From positions 124,001 to 188,000 of the forward strand of contig NZ_JAAIWM010000004.1 in the NCBI RefSeq assembly GCF_011008845.1: 64,000 nt of DNA, read 5' to 3'. The notes below the pieces were generated by a model, which saw nothing but the letters and a program-made list of their open reading frames with translations, was not told the origin of the DNA and made no database searches. The DNA comes from Bacillus mesophilus. Its GTDB lineage: Bacteria > Bacillota > Bacilli > Bacillales > SA4. Made by a program: the position numbers and the translations under genes. This document shows positions 51,444 through 61,052 of this stretch, one piece after another (position 1 is the stretch's first letter; the number at the start of each line of letters is the position of its first letter).

Positions 51444-51821
51444 TTAAGCGAATAGACTTATTAAATTACCATCTGGATCTACAATTACAGCGTACCTTTG
51501 TCCCCAAAATGCATCCCAAGGTTCTTTATGACTATTATAGCCTCTCTCTACTACTAATTGAAAAAGTTCATTTAATGATTCTACACTATCACATCGGAAG
51601 GCTAATTCAACACGATGACCTAAAGGATCCTCAAGCTGCCCGTATACTCCTTCAGTAATAGCTTTTGTATCAAAAGCAAACCTAACACCATCTTGATTTA
51701 TTTCAACATGCTGTTCCTGATCAGCCTCTATTGGAATTTCCAATCCAAGTGTTCGATAAAAGTCTAACGATGCTTTCATATCGTTAACTACAATCCCTAC
51801 CATATCTAGCTTAATTCCCAT
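51444..51821 (-). CDS. VOC/glyoxalase-fold protein
   Basis: 125 aa, single vicinal-oxygen-chelate domain: MVGIVVNDMKASLDFYRTLGLEIP, then DQEQHVEINQDGVRFAFDT, a LEDPLGHRVELAFRCDSVESL segment and the closing YAVIVDPDGNLISLFA. The usual metal His at the start is replaced by a Val-Gly pair, so it may bind rather than turn over its ligand, as in bleomycin-resistance-like or PhnB-like proteins. AAGGAG precedes ATG 51821. Monocistronic. Confidence 0.8.
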   Translation of the reverse strand: MGIKLDMVGIVVNDMKASLDFYRTLGLEIPIEADQEQHVEINQDGVRFAFDTKAITEGVYGQLEDPLGHRVELAFRCDSVESLNELFQLVVERGYNSHKEPWDAFWGQRYAVIVDPDGNLISLFA

Positions 51822-51986
51822 CACATTAACTCCTTTATATGTAAAAATTTCCTATTATATGGTTAGTTTATCACTTAGAACTTAAAAGAAAAATAGGATA
51901 TAAAACATTCAGGTAACATATATCAAATCTCAAAAGCATTCCCTACAAAATATGTATTAAAGGCGCAAGAATTATGACTAGCAAAA

Positions 51987-52038
51987 ATAACGCTTAAAGA
52001 TAAAAAGGTAATCTTTACCCTTACTCTTCAAGCGTTAT
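51987..52038 (-). terminator. Terminator of exoA
   Basis: ATAACGCTT and AAGCGTTAT form the outer stem, with an inner GGGTAAA/TTTACC-like pairing and TTTTTGC after it on the minus strand. The 300-bp interval 51825-52131 otherwise holds nothing I can support. Confidence 0.6.
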
Positions 52039-52131
52039 GTAACGTGAAAATAGTGATTTCAACTATATTATGAATCTTGCTATTATATAGGAGTTTAAAG
52101 TGGGTTCCTACTAAAAAAATTCACTTTATAT

Positions 52132-52887
52132 CTATAAATCTACTTCAATACAAATAGGACAATGATCATTTCCCAAAATGGTTGAGTGTATGTCTGACTC
52201 TTTTAGCAAATCCTTTAATTTAGAAGACAAGATGAAATAGTCAATACGCCAGCCTATATTCTTTTCCCTCACCTGTCTCATATAGGACCACCACGTATAA
52301 CTTTCTTCTTTATCAGGATATAAATGTCTAAATGAATCTATAAATCCAGAGGTCAGTAAAGTTGTCATTTCAGCTCGCTCTTCATCTGTAAAACCAGAAT
52401 TACCTTTGTTAGGCTTTGGATTTCTCAGATCTATTTCATTATGGGCTACATTAAGATCACCACATAAAATAACTGGCTTACTTTGTTCCAAAACAAGTAA
52501 ATATTGACGGAGTTCAACTTCCCACTGCAACCTAAACGGTAACCTTGCTAAGTCTCTTTGTGAATTTGGAGTATAAACATTTACAAGATAAAAGGTGTCA
52601 TACTCTAGTGTGATGATTCTCCCTTCAGATTGGTCCTCTTCACTCCCAACTCCATAGGATACCGAAAGTGGTTCTTGCTTAGAGAATACTGCTGTACCTG
52701 AGTAGCCTTTCTTCTCTGCGTAGTTCCAATATTGAAAATATCCTTCTAGCTCTAAGTTTATTTGCCCCTCTTGTAGTTTTGTTTCTTGAACACAGAAAAT
52801 ATCGGCATCTATTTCACTAAAAAAGTCTAAAAATCCTTTCTGGACACAGGCTCTGAGTCCGTTAACATTCCATGATACTAGTTTCAT
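52132..52887 (-). CDS. exoA: Exodeoxyribonuclease III / AP endonuclease ExoA
   Basis: 251 aa EEP-fold nuclease. LVSWNVNGLRACVQKG at the start, FCVQETKLQEGQ with the metal Glu, VNVYTPNSQRDLARLPFR, LCGDLNVAHNEIDL, SYTWWSYM, WRIDYFILSS and NDHCPICIEV with the catalytic Asp-His. It is the ExoA type of AP endonuclease, in length and all motifs. It repairs abasic sites in DNA. AGGAG precedes the ATG. Isolated gene. Confidence 0.94.
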   Translation of the reverse strand: MKLVSWNVNGLRACVQKGFLDFFSEIDADIFCVQETKLQEGQINLELEGYFQYWNYAEKKGYSGTAVFSKQEPLSVSYGVGSEEDQSEGRIITLEYDTFYLVNVYTPNSQRDLARLPFRLQWEVELRQYLLVLEQSKPVILCGDLNVAHNEIDLRNPKPNKGNSGFTDEERAEMTTLLTSGFIDSFRHLYPDKEESYTWWSYMRQVREKNIGWRIDYFILSSKLKDLLKESDIHSTILGNDHCPICIEVDL

Positions 52888-52932
52888 AATCTCAATTCTC
52901 CTACCTCTTATAGTTATTTCGTGGTGACTATT

Positions 52933-53661
52933 TTATAAGGCAATAACTTTATGACTTGACTTTAAAAACTCACTAAACAATTTATTCATGGTTACATTTG
53001 TACCCGTCATTGATTCTGGATTCCATTGTACTCCTAAAGTAAACGTTGATGGTCCGGTATACTCAACCGCTTCAATGATACCATCTGATGAAACTGCCAC
53101 AACTTTTAAATCCGAGCCAAGTAGATTTATTGATTGATGATGAAGACTATTAACTCTTACTCGGTCTGCACCTAAAATCTTATAAAGATTACTATCTATC
53201 TCGATATCTACCCAGTGGGTATCTCTTGCTCTATCAACTATTTGAGAATGTTGAATAGGTTGATTTGTTTGGCTAGGAATATCCTGAATCAAAGTACCAC
53301 CTAGTGCAACATTAAGAACCTGAATACCTCTGCAAATTGCTAGCAATGGTATGTTTTTTTCAATCGCATGTTTAGCAATTGCCATTTCAACTAGATCTCT
53401 TTCTGGTATTGTAGGACCAAGATGAAGATGCGGGTCTTGCTTATAGAAGGCTGGATCAACATCTTCCCCACCACTTAAAATAATCCCATCACACATTTCT
53501 GCCATTTCAAGAGCAAGCTCCTCATTTATAAAAGGAAGAATGATTGGTAATCCTCCATTTGCTGCAACACTTTTATGATAATCATGATGAACATAAACCC
53601 CTTCCATATGGTGGTTATGCTTTACATATGCTCCTGTAATGCCAATGACAGGTTTCTTCAT
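52933..53661 (-). CDS. Class I amidotransferase / gamma-Glu-GABA hydrolase-like protein with His-to-Asn change
   Basis: 242 aa of the PuuD/YvdE peptidase-C26 type. The nucleophile elbow LAICRGIQVLN holds Cys110, with ILSGGEDVDPAFY and SLHHQSINLLG as further family blocks. The C-terminal motif, normally QWHPE with the catalytic His-x-Glu of the triad, reads QWNPES, so His is replaced by Asn by one base change in the codon (CAT to AAT). The enzyme may be inactive or use another His (HHQS). GGAGGAG precedes the ATG. It stands alone. Confidence 0.8.
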   Translation of the reverse strand: MKKPVIGITGAYVKHNHHMEGVYVHHDYHKSVAANGGLPIILPFINEELALEMAEMCDGIILSGGEDVDPAFYKQDPHLHLGPTIPERDLVEMAIAKHAIEKNIPLLAICRGIQVLNVALGGTLIQDIPSQTNQPIQHSQIVDRARDTHWVDIEIDSNLYKILGADRVRVNSLHHQSINLLGSDLKVVAVSSDGIIEAVEYTGPSTFTLGVQWNPESMTGTNVTMNKLFSEFLKSSHKVIAL

Positions 53662-53845
53662 ATTTGCTCCTCCATTACACTAATAAACTACCATCTTCTA
53701 TCTGTACTATAAGATATTCATTGTTTTTTAACAATCATTTAAGACACTGTAGGAAACAAATACCTATCTAAAAAAACTATTATTTCGAGTTACGAAAAAA
53801 TGTTACAATAAATTAATAAATTCAAAAAGAATGAAGGGTTAAAAG

Positions 53846-54775
53846 ATGAATAAAAAATTATGGATAACTTATGGTATGTTAACAATCGCAACCGCTACCT
53901 GGGGAAGTGCTTTTATTGCAGGTAAATTTGCGGTTCAAAGCTTTGAACCTTCTACAGTTGCGTTTTTGCGATTCCTTGGAGCTGCTGTACTTTTATTTCC
54001 CATCATGTGGATGATGGAAAAAAAGCAAATAAAACCAACATTAAAGGATTATGGTTTATTTGCAGTGTTAGGATTAACAGGGATTGCCTTGTATAATATT
54101 TTCTTCTTTCTCGCGAGTAAGCACGCACCTGTTATAAAAAGCTCCATTTTTATTGCATCTAATCCAGTATTAATCGTTATATTATCAGGGATATTCTTAA
54201 AAGAAACCATTTCTAGGAACAATATCATAGGAATGATCATCGCATTAACCGGGGTAACGTTTATTATAACGGATGGACATTTGCTTTCACTTCTTACACT
54301 TGGCTTTGAACCTATTGATTTTGTTTTAATTGGGGCTGTTATTAGTTGGGCACTATACAGTGTGGTTGGAAAGATTGTCTTAAAAAAATTCAGTGCAGTT
54401 GTCTCTACTACCTACGCTGTAGCTTTTGGGACTATTATGTTACTACCGTTTGCACTCATGGAAACAACTTGGCAGGATGTTCAACACGCGAGCTTTGATG
54501 CTTGGGTAGCCATTATCCACATGAGCGTTTTTGTTACAGTTATTTCTTTTGTTATGTACTATAACGGTATTAAAGAAGTTGGAGCAGCGAAAGCATCTAT
54601 ATTTATCAATGTGATGCCATTATCAGCTGTTATAATGGCTACCCTTTTCTTAGGTGAGAAATTAACATGGGCACATGGAGTTGGGGCAGCCCTTGTACTA
54701 TCAGGCGTTTATATAGGTACTAATACAAAAAAGTGGTTTGTGAGCAAGAAAAAAACTCACCATGTTGCTAGTTAA
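53846..54775 (+). CDS. EamA/DMT-family transporter
   Basis: 309 aa with ten predicted helices in two EamA repeats. The first starts ATATWGSAFIAGKFAVQSFEPSTVAFLRF and the second GAVISWALYSVVGKIVLKKFSAVVSTTYA. The end has GAAKASIFINVMPLSAVIMATLFLGE. Such drug/metabolite transporters export amino acids or small metabolites; the substrate is not predictable. AAGGG precedes the ATG. The following phosphotransferase gene starts 53 bp later. Confidence 0.88.
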   Translation: MNKKLWITYGMLTIATATWGSAFIAGKFAVQSFEPSTVAFLRFLGAAVLLFPIMWMMEKKQIKPTLKDYGLFAVLGLTGIALYNIFFFLASKHAPVIKSSIFIASNPVLIVILSGIFLKETISRNNIIGMIIALTGVTFIITDGHLLSLLTLGFEPIDFVLIGAVISWALYSVVGKIVLKKFSAVVSTTYAVAFGTIMLLPFALMETTWQDVQHASFDAWVAIIHMSVFVTVISFVMYYNGIKEVGAAKASIFINVMPLSAVIMATLFLGEKLTWAHGVGAALVLSGVYIGTNTKKWFVSKKKTHHVAS

Positions 54776-54828
54776 AAAAGCGAGAACGCTAACTAACTAA
54801 TAAATAATTTAGGAAAGGTTCTGATAAG

Positions 54829-55791
54829 ATGGAAAAACTACCGAAATACTTAAATAAGGTCTTATCGGAAGCCATTTCTTTATATGCTATAAATCCTGAT
54901 TCATTAAAAAACCTGAATGGGAACGAGAGTACTGTTTTCTCTTATAAGAAAGAACAAAAAGAATACATCCTTAAAATTACTCACAGTAGCCATAGAACAC
55001 TAGATGAAATATTGGCAGAGATTGATTGGCTACAGTACTTGGATCATTGTAATATTAAGGTCTCTAATCCCATTCCTTCTAGAAATGGACATTTCGTTGA
55101 AAAGATTCCTTTAAACAAAGCCTACTATTCAATCATCTCGTACGAAAAAGCATTAGGTTTTCTTATTGACAGAAGCCATTTCACCCCTCAAATTATAAAA
55201 AACTGGGGTTCAACAATGGGAAGAATGCATCACGCAACAAAGTTTTACAAGCCTTCAAACACTTATAACCGAAAACATTGGTATGAAAATAAGTATGTAA
55301 ATATTGATATAAGAGCACTTCCCACTGTTAAACGAAAATATGAAGAAATTAAAGAACGATTAGTTTCCTTACCTATGGGGTCAAATGATTATGGACTTAT
55401 TCATTCAGATCTTCACCATAGAAACTTTTTATTAAAAGACCAATCCATCACGGTTATCGATTTTGATGATGCAGAATATAGTTGGTTTATTAACGATATA
55501 GCTAAAACTTTATACAATGAAACATTTAATTTCTCTGTCCCTTCATCAGAGCGAGATGAATTTGCCTCCTATTTCTTAGATCACTTTCTAGCAGGGTACA
55601 TGGAAGAAAATCAAATTAACCCATTACTGATGCAGTACTTTCAGGATTTCCTACAACTAAGGCACCTCTTTATTGTTATAAGGAGATTTCATACAATGAA
55701 TCAATCACAACAAACTAAACTCACTGAAAAGTTTAAGTATGACTTACACTTTGACAAGCTATTGACAAACATCAGAATCAATAAAACATAA
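54829..55791 (+). CDS. Aminoglycoside phosphotransferase-fold kinase
   Basis: 320 aa. N-lobe ESTVFSYKKEQKEYILKITHS holds the likely ATP-binding Lys. In the C-lobe YGLIHSDLHHRNFLLKDQSITVIDFDDAEYSW carries the catalytic HxDxxxxN and the metal Asp of the IDFDD motif. This is an APH/choline kinase-type small-molecule kinase of unknown substrate, common in Bacillus. AGGAAAGG precedes the ATG. It is probably cotranscribed with the DMT gene, 53 bp upstream. Confidence 0.85.
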   Translation: MEKLPKYLNKVLSEAISLYAINPDSLKNLNGNESTVFSYKKEQKEYILKITHSSHRTLDEILAEIDWLQYLDHCNIKVSNPIPSRNGHFVEKIPLNKAYYSIISYEKALGFLIDRSHFTPQIIKNWGSTMGRMHHATKFYKPSNTYNRKHWYENKYVNIDIRALPTVKRKYEEIKERLVSLPMGSNDYGLIHSDLHHRNFLLKDQSITVIDFDDAEYSWFINDIAKTLYNETFNFSVPSSERDEFASYFLDHFLAGYMEENQINPLLMQYFQDFLQLRHLFIVIRRFHTMNQSQQTKLTEKFKYDLHFDKLLTNIRINKT

Positions 55792-55822
55792 AGAGCAAAT
55801 GCACATAACTCATTTGCTCTTT
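55790..55822 (+). terminator. Terminator after the phosphotransferase gene
   Basis: AAAGAGCAAATG - 9 nt - CATTTGCTCTTT, a 12-bp perfect stem. The 3' arm also encodes the last codons of the convergent TatD gene. Confidence 0.75.
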
Positions 55823-56577
55823 ATGTTGTAACAGACTTTTGTATTTTTAGTTGTTAATTCTACTATAAGATCCCTATGTTCACCTTTAATGACTGCAAGT
55901 TGGTCAGCAACCTTATTTAGTAACAGTGGAGTTGTCGCCAGGTTACTAAAAATATCTCCAAATCTCCACGGCCCGTCTGTTTCCATTAATAGCTGGGAGA
56001 GCGGTACGTTATTAGCCAAATCCTGATCACGACTTCTGTAACAGACCTCTGGCGTAACCGAGATATAATAGCCACTCTCGACAATTTGATTGACTACTTT
56101 AAGGGGAGCTTTTAACCAATGAAAATGGGCTTTTTGTATTTCATGCTTTTGCAATAACTCATATACTATAATCGCTTTATCATGAACTGCATGTAAAACT
56201 GCAGGTAACCCATATCTAGCCGAAACCTCTAAACATCTTGATAGAAACTCTTCGTAGTGATGAAGTGTAGGTTTCAGTTCAGCAAGATTATAATGCGGTA
56301 GGCCAATCTCACCGATTGCAATAATACGGCTCCTCTCTCTTTTCACCAAGGATTCCCATTCTATAAAATCAGACTCTCTTGGAAGTGGTCTTTCAGGATG
56401 AAACCCCACTGCTGCATGAATAAAATCGGGATATTTCCCCTGTAGTTCTAGTGTTCGATAGGATGATGACAGATCAGTCGATACGGCTATCACATTGCTA
56501 ACACCTGCTAGCAGCCAGCTATCTATTTGTTTTTCTGCATTCGTATATTGATCAAGGTGAATATGGGCATCAATCAT
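55810..56577 (-). CDS. TatD-family metal-dependent hydrolase
   Basis: 255 aa from ATG 56577, with AGGAGG 7 nt upstream; the frame opens earlier at 56604 without a site. TIM-barrel metal ligands: MIDAHIHLDQY (HxH), IAIGEIGLPHYN (Glu), VLHAVHDKAI (His), AHFHWLK (His) and METDGPWRFG (Asp). GLP and DGPW differ from the canonical GLD/DAPY, placing it in a less studied subfamily. General members act as deoxyribonucleases, but this one may act elsewhere. Confidence 0.8.
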   Translation of the reverse strand: MIDAHIHLDQYTNAEKQIDSWLLAGVSNVIAVSTDLSSSYRTLELQGKYPDFIHAAVGFHPERPLPRESDFIEWESLVKRERSRIIAIGEIGLPHYNLAELKPTLHHYEEFLSRCLEVSARYGLPAVLHAVHDKAIIVYELLQKHEIQKAHFHWLKAPLKVVNQIVESGYYISVTPEVCYRSRDQDLANNVPLSQLLMETDGPWRFGDIFSNLATTPLLLNKVADQLAVIKGEHRDLIVELTTKNTKVCYNIKSK

Positions 56578-56733
56578 CTCTTTGCCTCCTACTATAACTT
56601 TCATCGAAGCTTTTCATAGTGGTATAATAATATAATGTTATATTCATTAAGTCGATGTTATGTAATGTTATGTTTTACTGAAGTTCTTTCTTTATATATT
56701 TATCTATGATCACTAACAAGGGACTGAAATTAT

Positions 56734-57969
56734 TTGGAACACAATCACTACTATAATGACCTAACAGAGGAATCCTTAATTTCACAATATATATATCAGG
56801 ATGGTCAATTCAATTATGTTAACCCTGCTTTTTCAAACCTCTTTGGATATAATCGTGAGGAACTTCTTTCCAATAAAATAAAGCTAGAAAATCTCTTACT
56901 TCCAGAGTCCTATTCTTTGGCTCTTGAAGTAGGCATAGCGTTTGCTCAATCAGAAAAACCTTTTTGACTAAAAGGAATAAAAAAAGATGGAAATGTGATT
57001 CATATTGAAGTCCATTGTAAATTAATTTACGACACCCTTAAGATAATGGGTTCCATCATTGATGTTACTAGCCAAGTAAATTTAGAAGAACACCTAAAGC
57101 TAAGTGAAAAGAGATATGAGTCTTTCTTCTATTATAATACGGATATGATATATGACATTGATCTTAATGGAACTATTATCGCAATGAATCCTGCTTGCCA
57201 GAGAGTTGCTGGCTATCAACCAGATGAAGTAATCGGGCAATCTTTTGTGTCCTTTATAGTCGATGAACATATAGATAAAACAATGTACCACTTTTCTGAA
57301 GCTTTGAATGGGGTCCCCCAACAATTTGATATTACAATTTGGGATAAGGACGGGAAACGTGTAGATTTATCGTGCTCAAGTATCCCCATTATCGTCAACG
57401 AAGAAGTAATTGGTGTTTATGGAATTGGTAAGGATATAACAAAAATAAAGAGGGCTGAAGAGCAAGCAACCTTCTTAGCCAATTACGACCCTCTTACAAA
57501 TTTACCGAACCGCCGCTTATTTGAAAATCGTTTTTCTGAAATAAGTACTAATAAAAAAGTTGCCGTGATGTTTACTGACATAGATCATTTCAAACAAGTG
57601 AATGATTCTTTTGGTCATAAAATTGGTGACCAACTAATTCAACTTGTGGCAACGAGACTGAAAAATCAGGTTCGTGATGCTGATACGGTGGCAAGACTAG
57701 GTGGAGATGAATTTACGATCCTCTTGCCTAATATAAAAGATGACAAAGAACCTTTAGAAATTGCAGAGCGAATCATTAAAACGATGACAACACCCTTTAT
57801 CATTGATGGAGTTGATCTCACGACAACCAGTAGCATCGGTATCACTATATCTACTGCTAATCTTGATTATCAAACACTAATACAGCAGGCTGATATTGCC
57901 ATGTATAAAGCCAAATCTTATGGAAGGAATGGGTACGCCCTTTATTCCAAAGAAATGGATGAACATTGA
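56734..57969 (+). pseudogene. PAS-PAS-GGDEF diguanylate cyclase interrupted by an in-frame TGA
   Basis: A TTG start with AAGGGA upstream opens a PAS domain (FNYVNPAFSNLFGYNREELL), which stops at TGA 56965-56967 after 77 residues. The same frame resumes at once (LKGIKKDGNVIHIEVH), runs through the rest of PAS1, a second PAS (DIDLNGTIIAMNPACQRVAGY) and a GGDEF domain with FTDIDHFKQVNDSFGH and RLGGDEF. Only one codon is wrong, consistent with a CGA-to-TGA change. The downstream part (56995-57969) could be translated alone as a PAS-GGDEF protein, but has no obvious start site. Confidence 0.75.
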
Positions 57970-57978
57970 TCATACATG

Positions 57979-58012
57979 ACAAGGGAACTTCTTGAAAGAG
58001 AAGTTCCCTTGT
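57979..58012 (+). terminator. Terminator of the PAS-GGDEF gene
   Basis: ACAAGGGAACTTCT and AGAAGTTCCCTTGT form a 14-bp perfect stem with a 6-nt loop, then TTATATTT. Confidence 0.75.
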
Positions 58013-58024
58013 TTATATTTATAT

Positions 58025-58374
<350 letters not shown>

Positions 58375-58458
58375 TTATCAGTGGTTCCTAAAAACATTAA
58401 CGTCCTTTTCTTTGCTTTGCTTCTAGAAAAAACAATCAAAGCCAAACAAAAAGCCGAA

Positions 58459-58505
58459 TGACAAGAAACCACCTGAACTAAGTGATTTCTTATCATTCGG
58501 CTTAG
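58459..58505 (-). terminator. Strong terminator upstream of the xpt relic
   Basis: AAGCCGAATGATAAGAAATCAC pairs with the complementary arm ending TCATTCGGCTTTTTG on the minus strand; the stem has about 21 bp with one G-T. It may be the terminator of ywbE or the expression platform of a lost purine riboswitch. Confidence 0.65.
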
Positions 58506-58619
58506 ATAAATGTAAATAAGCACGGATTATAATGGCGTTTTCCTAGAAATTACATCCTGCACTCACCTTATAAACCTTGTAAGAATATCACTTTTTTAAT
58601 GTATCATAAATCCAAATCT

Positions 58620-58814
58620 TTAATCTTCTATTTCCTTTACCCTTCCCACAATACCGTTCTGTAACATAACCTTAATACCATGCGGATGTGTAGCAGATTT
58701 AGTTAATATCCTTGATACAACACCTTCTGTTAAAATTCCTGTACGCTGATCTTTCTTCTGGACAACCTTCACTCTTGAGCCTATATTTATTTGATTACGA
58801 AATGTACCCGACAT
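58620..58814 (-). CDS. ywbE: YwbE family protein
   Basis: 64 aa from ATG 58814, with AAAGGAGAG upstream; a GTG seven codons earlier overlaps this site. INIGSRVKVVQKKDQRTGIL, then EGVVSRILTKSATHPHGIKV and GIVGRVKEI are the YwbE (DUF2196) signature, a small beta-barrel of unknown function. Its terminator is likely the hairpin at 58459-58505. Confidence 0.88.
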   Translation of the reverse strand: MSGTFRNQINIGSRVKVVQKKDQRTGILTEGVVSRILTKSATHPHGIKVMLQNGIVGRVKEIED

Positions 58815-58877
58815 AATACTCTCCTTTATTCCCACTTCTATATAGTAGTTACTTATTATTTATTTCTAATCATACAC

Positions 58878-59303
58878 CTATAAGGGATATTCCCATAACC
58901 CTAACTTTCCTTTGGCTGGAATATATACATCAAGTAACTTCATATCGTGTACCACCCAGGCGTAATTACCAGTAATAAATTCACCTAATAAGAAATCATT
59001 ACCAGCCACGACACGCCCATCTTCCAAAATCGCAGAGGTTTGATCATGTTCAACAATTTGTAGACAATTAACCAATTTACAAATTGCAATAATTTGTCCG
59101 GTCGGAAGCTTGTCTACTGTATAGCCTTTTTTTCCTAGAAGCTTTTGTATGGCTATATGTGAGCAGACTTCCTTATTGATTTTTTTACTAGTATGGATTG
59201 CCAGAGTGCCACGGTAGTTCGTTTTCCAGGTTCTTGTTTCATATTGTGCTAGTTGTAGGGCAAACAGACTAGCCCAAGGTTGAATCATTGATAAAACCTT
59301 CAT
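58878..59303 (-). CDS. ASCH-domain protein
   Basis: 141 aa from ATG 59303 with GGAGG 8 nt upstream. VLSMIQPWASLFALQLAQYETRTWKTNYRGTLAIHTSKK has the ASCH pattern: QPWA, the E-x-R-x-W core and G-x-L-x-I-H-x-S. Near the C-terminus come GNYAWVVHDMKLL and GKLGLWEY. ASCH domains are PUA-like RNA-binding folds, and some relatives hydrolyse N4-acetylcytidine. The role here is unproven. Monocistronic. Confidence 0.85.
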   Translation of the reverse strand: MKVLSMIQPWASLFALQLAQYETRTWKTNYRGTLAIHTSKKINKEVCSHIAIQKLLGKKGYTVDKLPTGQIIAICKLVNCLQIVEHDQTSAILEDGRVVAGNDFLLGEFITGNYAWVVHDMKLLDVYIPAKGKLGLWEYPL

Positions 59304-59522
59304 CTTAAATGCCTCCATTTTTGGATTCATTTTTTAGTTTATCCTGGCTCTACTCCATCTATCTAATATTTTGATCATAGAAGAGTTCGCTTATCTGTCC
59401 TATTAATTGTCAAATACGATATAATAAAATAATAAAATAATAAAATAAAGGCTAACACTCGAAAAAGCTAAAAATAAGGAATGAATTGAAAGAAACCTAT
59501 TACTTAGATAAGGAGAAGGTAT

Positions 59523-60992
59523 ATGCTCCATCATTTTGATACAGATTATATGATTTTACTCTTTTCATTATTGTTATTGTTAGGAGTAATAACGACTAAA
59601 TTCTCTACTAGGCTCGGTGTTCCCGCGCTTGTGTTATTTATAATCCTCGGAATTGTCATGGGAAGCGATGTATTAGGGATTATCTATTTTGATAATGCGA
59701 ATATTGCCCAGTTGATTGGAGTTTTAGCACTAGTCATTATTCTATTTGAGGGTGGACTTCAAACAAAATGGAGTTCAGTTAAAAAAGTGACCAAACCAGC
59801 ACTTTCATTAGCTACTACTGGAGTTATTTTAACAACTGTAATCGTAGCTATAAGTGCAAAGGTTTTACTAGGAATTGATTGGCTTGAGGCATTCTTAATT
59901 GGTTCAATTGTTGGTTCAACAGATGCTGCTGCCGTTTTCTATGTATTAACTGGGCAAAATGTTAAAGATAAGATTGCTGCTACACTAGAAGCAGAATCCG
60001 GTTCCAATGACCCAATGGCAGTGTTTTTAACTTTATCAGTTATTCAACTGATTATTAATGACCAAGCAAATATCTTCATCCTGATTTTGTCATTTTTCTG
60101 GCAGATGGGTATCGGCCTACTACTAGGTTTTATCTTTGGGTGGATTGGTTCAAAATCAATTAATAATATTAACCTAGATTCAAGTGGACTTTATCCAGTT
60201 CTTGCGATAGCATTTGCGATCCTTACTTATAGTATCACTGCTATGGTGAACGCCAGTGGTTTACTAGCGGTATATGTTGCAGCAATCGTTATAGGAAATA
60301 GGGATTTAACTTATCGACATGCTATTTTCCGTTTTAATGAAGGATTTGCATGGATGATGCAAATTCTAATGTTTATCATTCTTGGATTACTAGTTTTTCC
60401 TTCTCAATTAATGAATTGGGATATGATTTGGAAAGGGTTATTACTTTCCTTAATTTTAATTTTTATAGCACGTCCAATTGCTGTCTTCGCGTCGATCCCA
60501 TATTTTAACTTTAACACGAAGGAAATGGCGTTTATTTCTTGGGCGGGACTACGAGGGGCAGTGCCCATTGTTTTAGCCACTTTCCCTATGATTGCTGGTG
60601 TGGAACATAGTCAACTAATCTTTAATGTAGTCTTTTTCGTTGTCTTGACTTCCGCCCTAATTCAAGGATCTACAATTCCGATTTTTGCCAAGAGATTAGG
60701 TGTGAAAGGTGACTATAAGGTGACCTCTCCTCACACCTTGGAGCTTGTTTCGATTGGTAAATCCAATGCAGAAATCATTGAGGTTGAGGTAAGAGAAGAC
60801 CTTTCATTTATTAATAAACAACTTAAGGAAGTCGAACTCCCAGAAAATGTCGTAATCAATGCGATCATACGAAACAATAAACTAATCGCACCTCGTGGTG
60901 ATACTAGGGTTCTAATTGGAGATATAATGTACATTTTGGCGGAAAAAGATAGTATCAGCAAGATTAAAAAGATGTTTATTTATCATAGTTGA
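59523..60992 (+). CDS. CPA1-type K+(Na+)/H+ antiporter with RCK_C domain (NhaP2/YjbQ-like)
   Basis: 489 aa. Twelve or so helices include GVLALVIILFEGGLQT, VGSTDAAAVFYVL and the ion-site segment LEAESGSNDPMAVFL, and FISWAGLRGAVPIVLATFP near 345. The C-terminal about 80 residues (IIEVEVREDLSFINKQLKEVELPENVVINAIIRN, RGDTRVLIGD) form an RCK_C/TrkA_C ligand-binding domain. This layout is that of NhaP2-type potassium/proton antiporters, used in pH and turgor control. AAGGAGAAGG precedes the ATG. Confidence 0.9.
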   Translation: MLHHFDTDYMILLFSLLLLLGVITTKFSTRLGVPALVLFIILGIVMGSDVLGIIYFDNANIAQLIGVLALVIILFEGGLQTKWSSVKKVTKPALSLATTGVILTTVIVAISAKVLLGIDWLEAFLIGSIVGSTDAAAVFYVLTGQNVKDKIAATLEAESGSNDPMAVFLTLSVIQLIINDQANIFILILSFFWQMGIGLLLGFIFGWIGSKSINNINLDSSGLYPVLAIAFAILTYSITAMVNASGLLAVYVAAIVIGNRDLTYRHAIFRFNEGFAWMMQILMFIILGLLVFPSQLMNWDMIWKGLLLSLILIFIARPIAVFASIPYFNFNTKEMAFISWAGLRGAVPIVLATFPMIAGVEHSQLIFNVVFFVVLTSALIQGSTIPIFAKRLGVKGDYKVTSPHTLELVSIGKSNAEIIEVEVREDLSFINKQLKEVELPENVVINAIIRNNKLIAPRGDTRVLIGDIMYILAEKDSISKIKKMFIYHS

Positions 60993-61003
60993 TTTTAAAC
61001 ATC

Positions 61004-61042
61004 AAAGAAAACCAAGTAGCTAGTGCCTCTTGGTTTCTTTTT
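61004..61042 (+). terminator. Terminator of the antiporter gene
   Basis: AAAGAAAACCAAG and CTTGGTTTCTTT (one bulge) followed by a T-run. Confidence 0.75.
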
Positions 61043-61052
61043 TTCTCTACAG

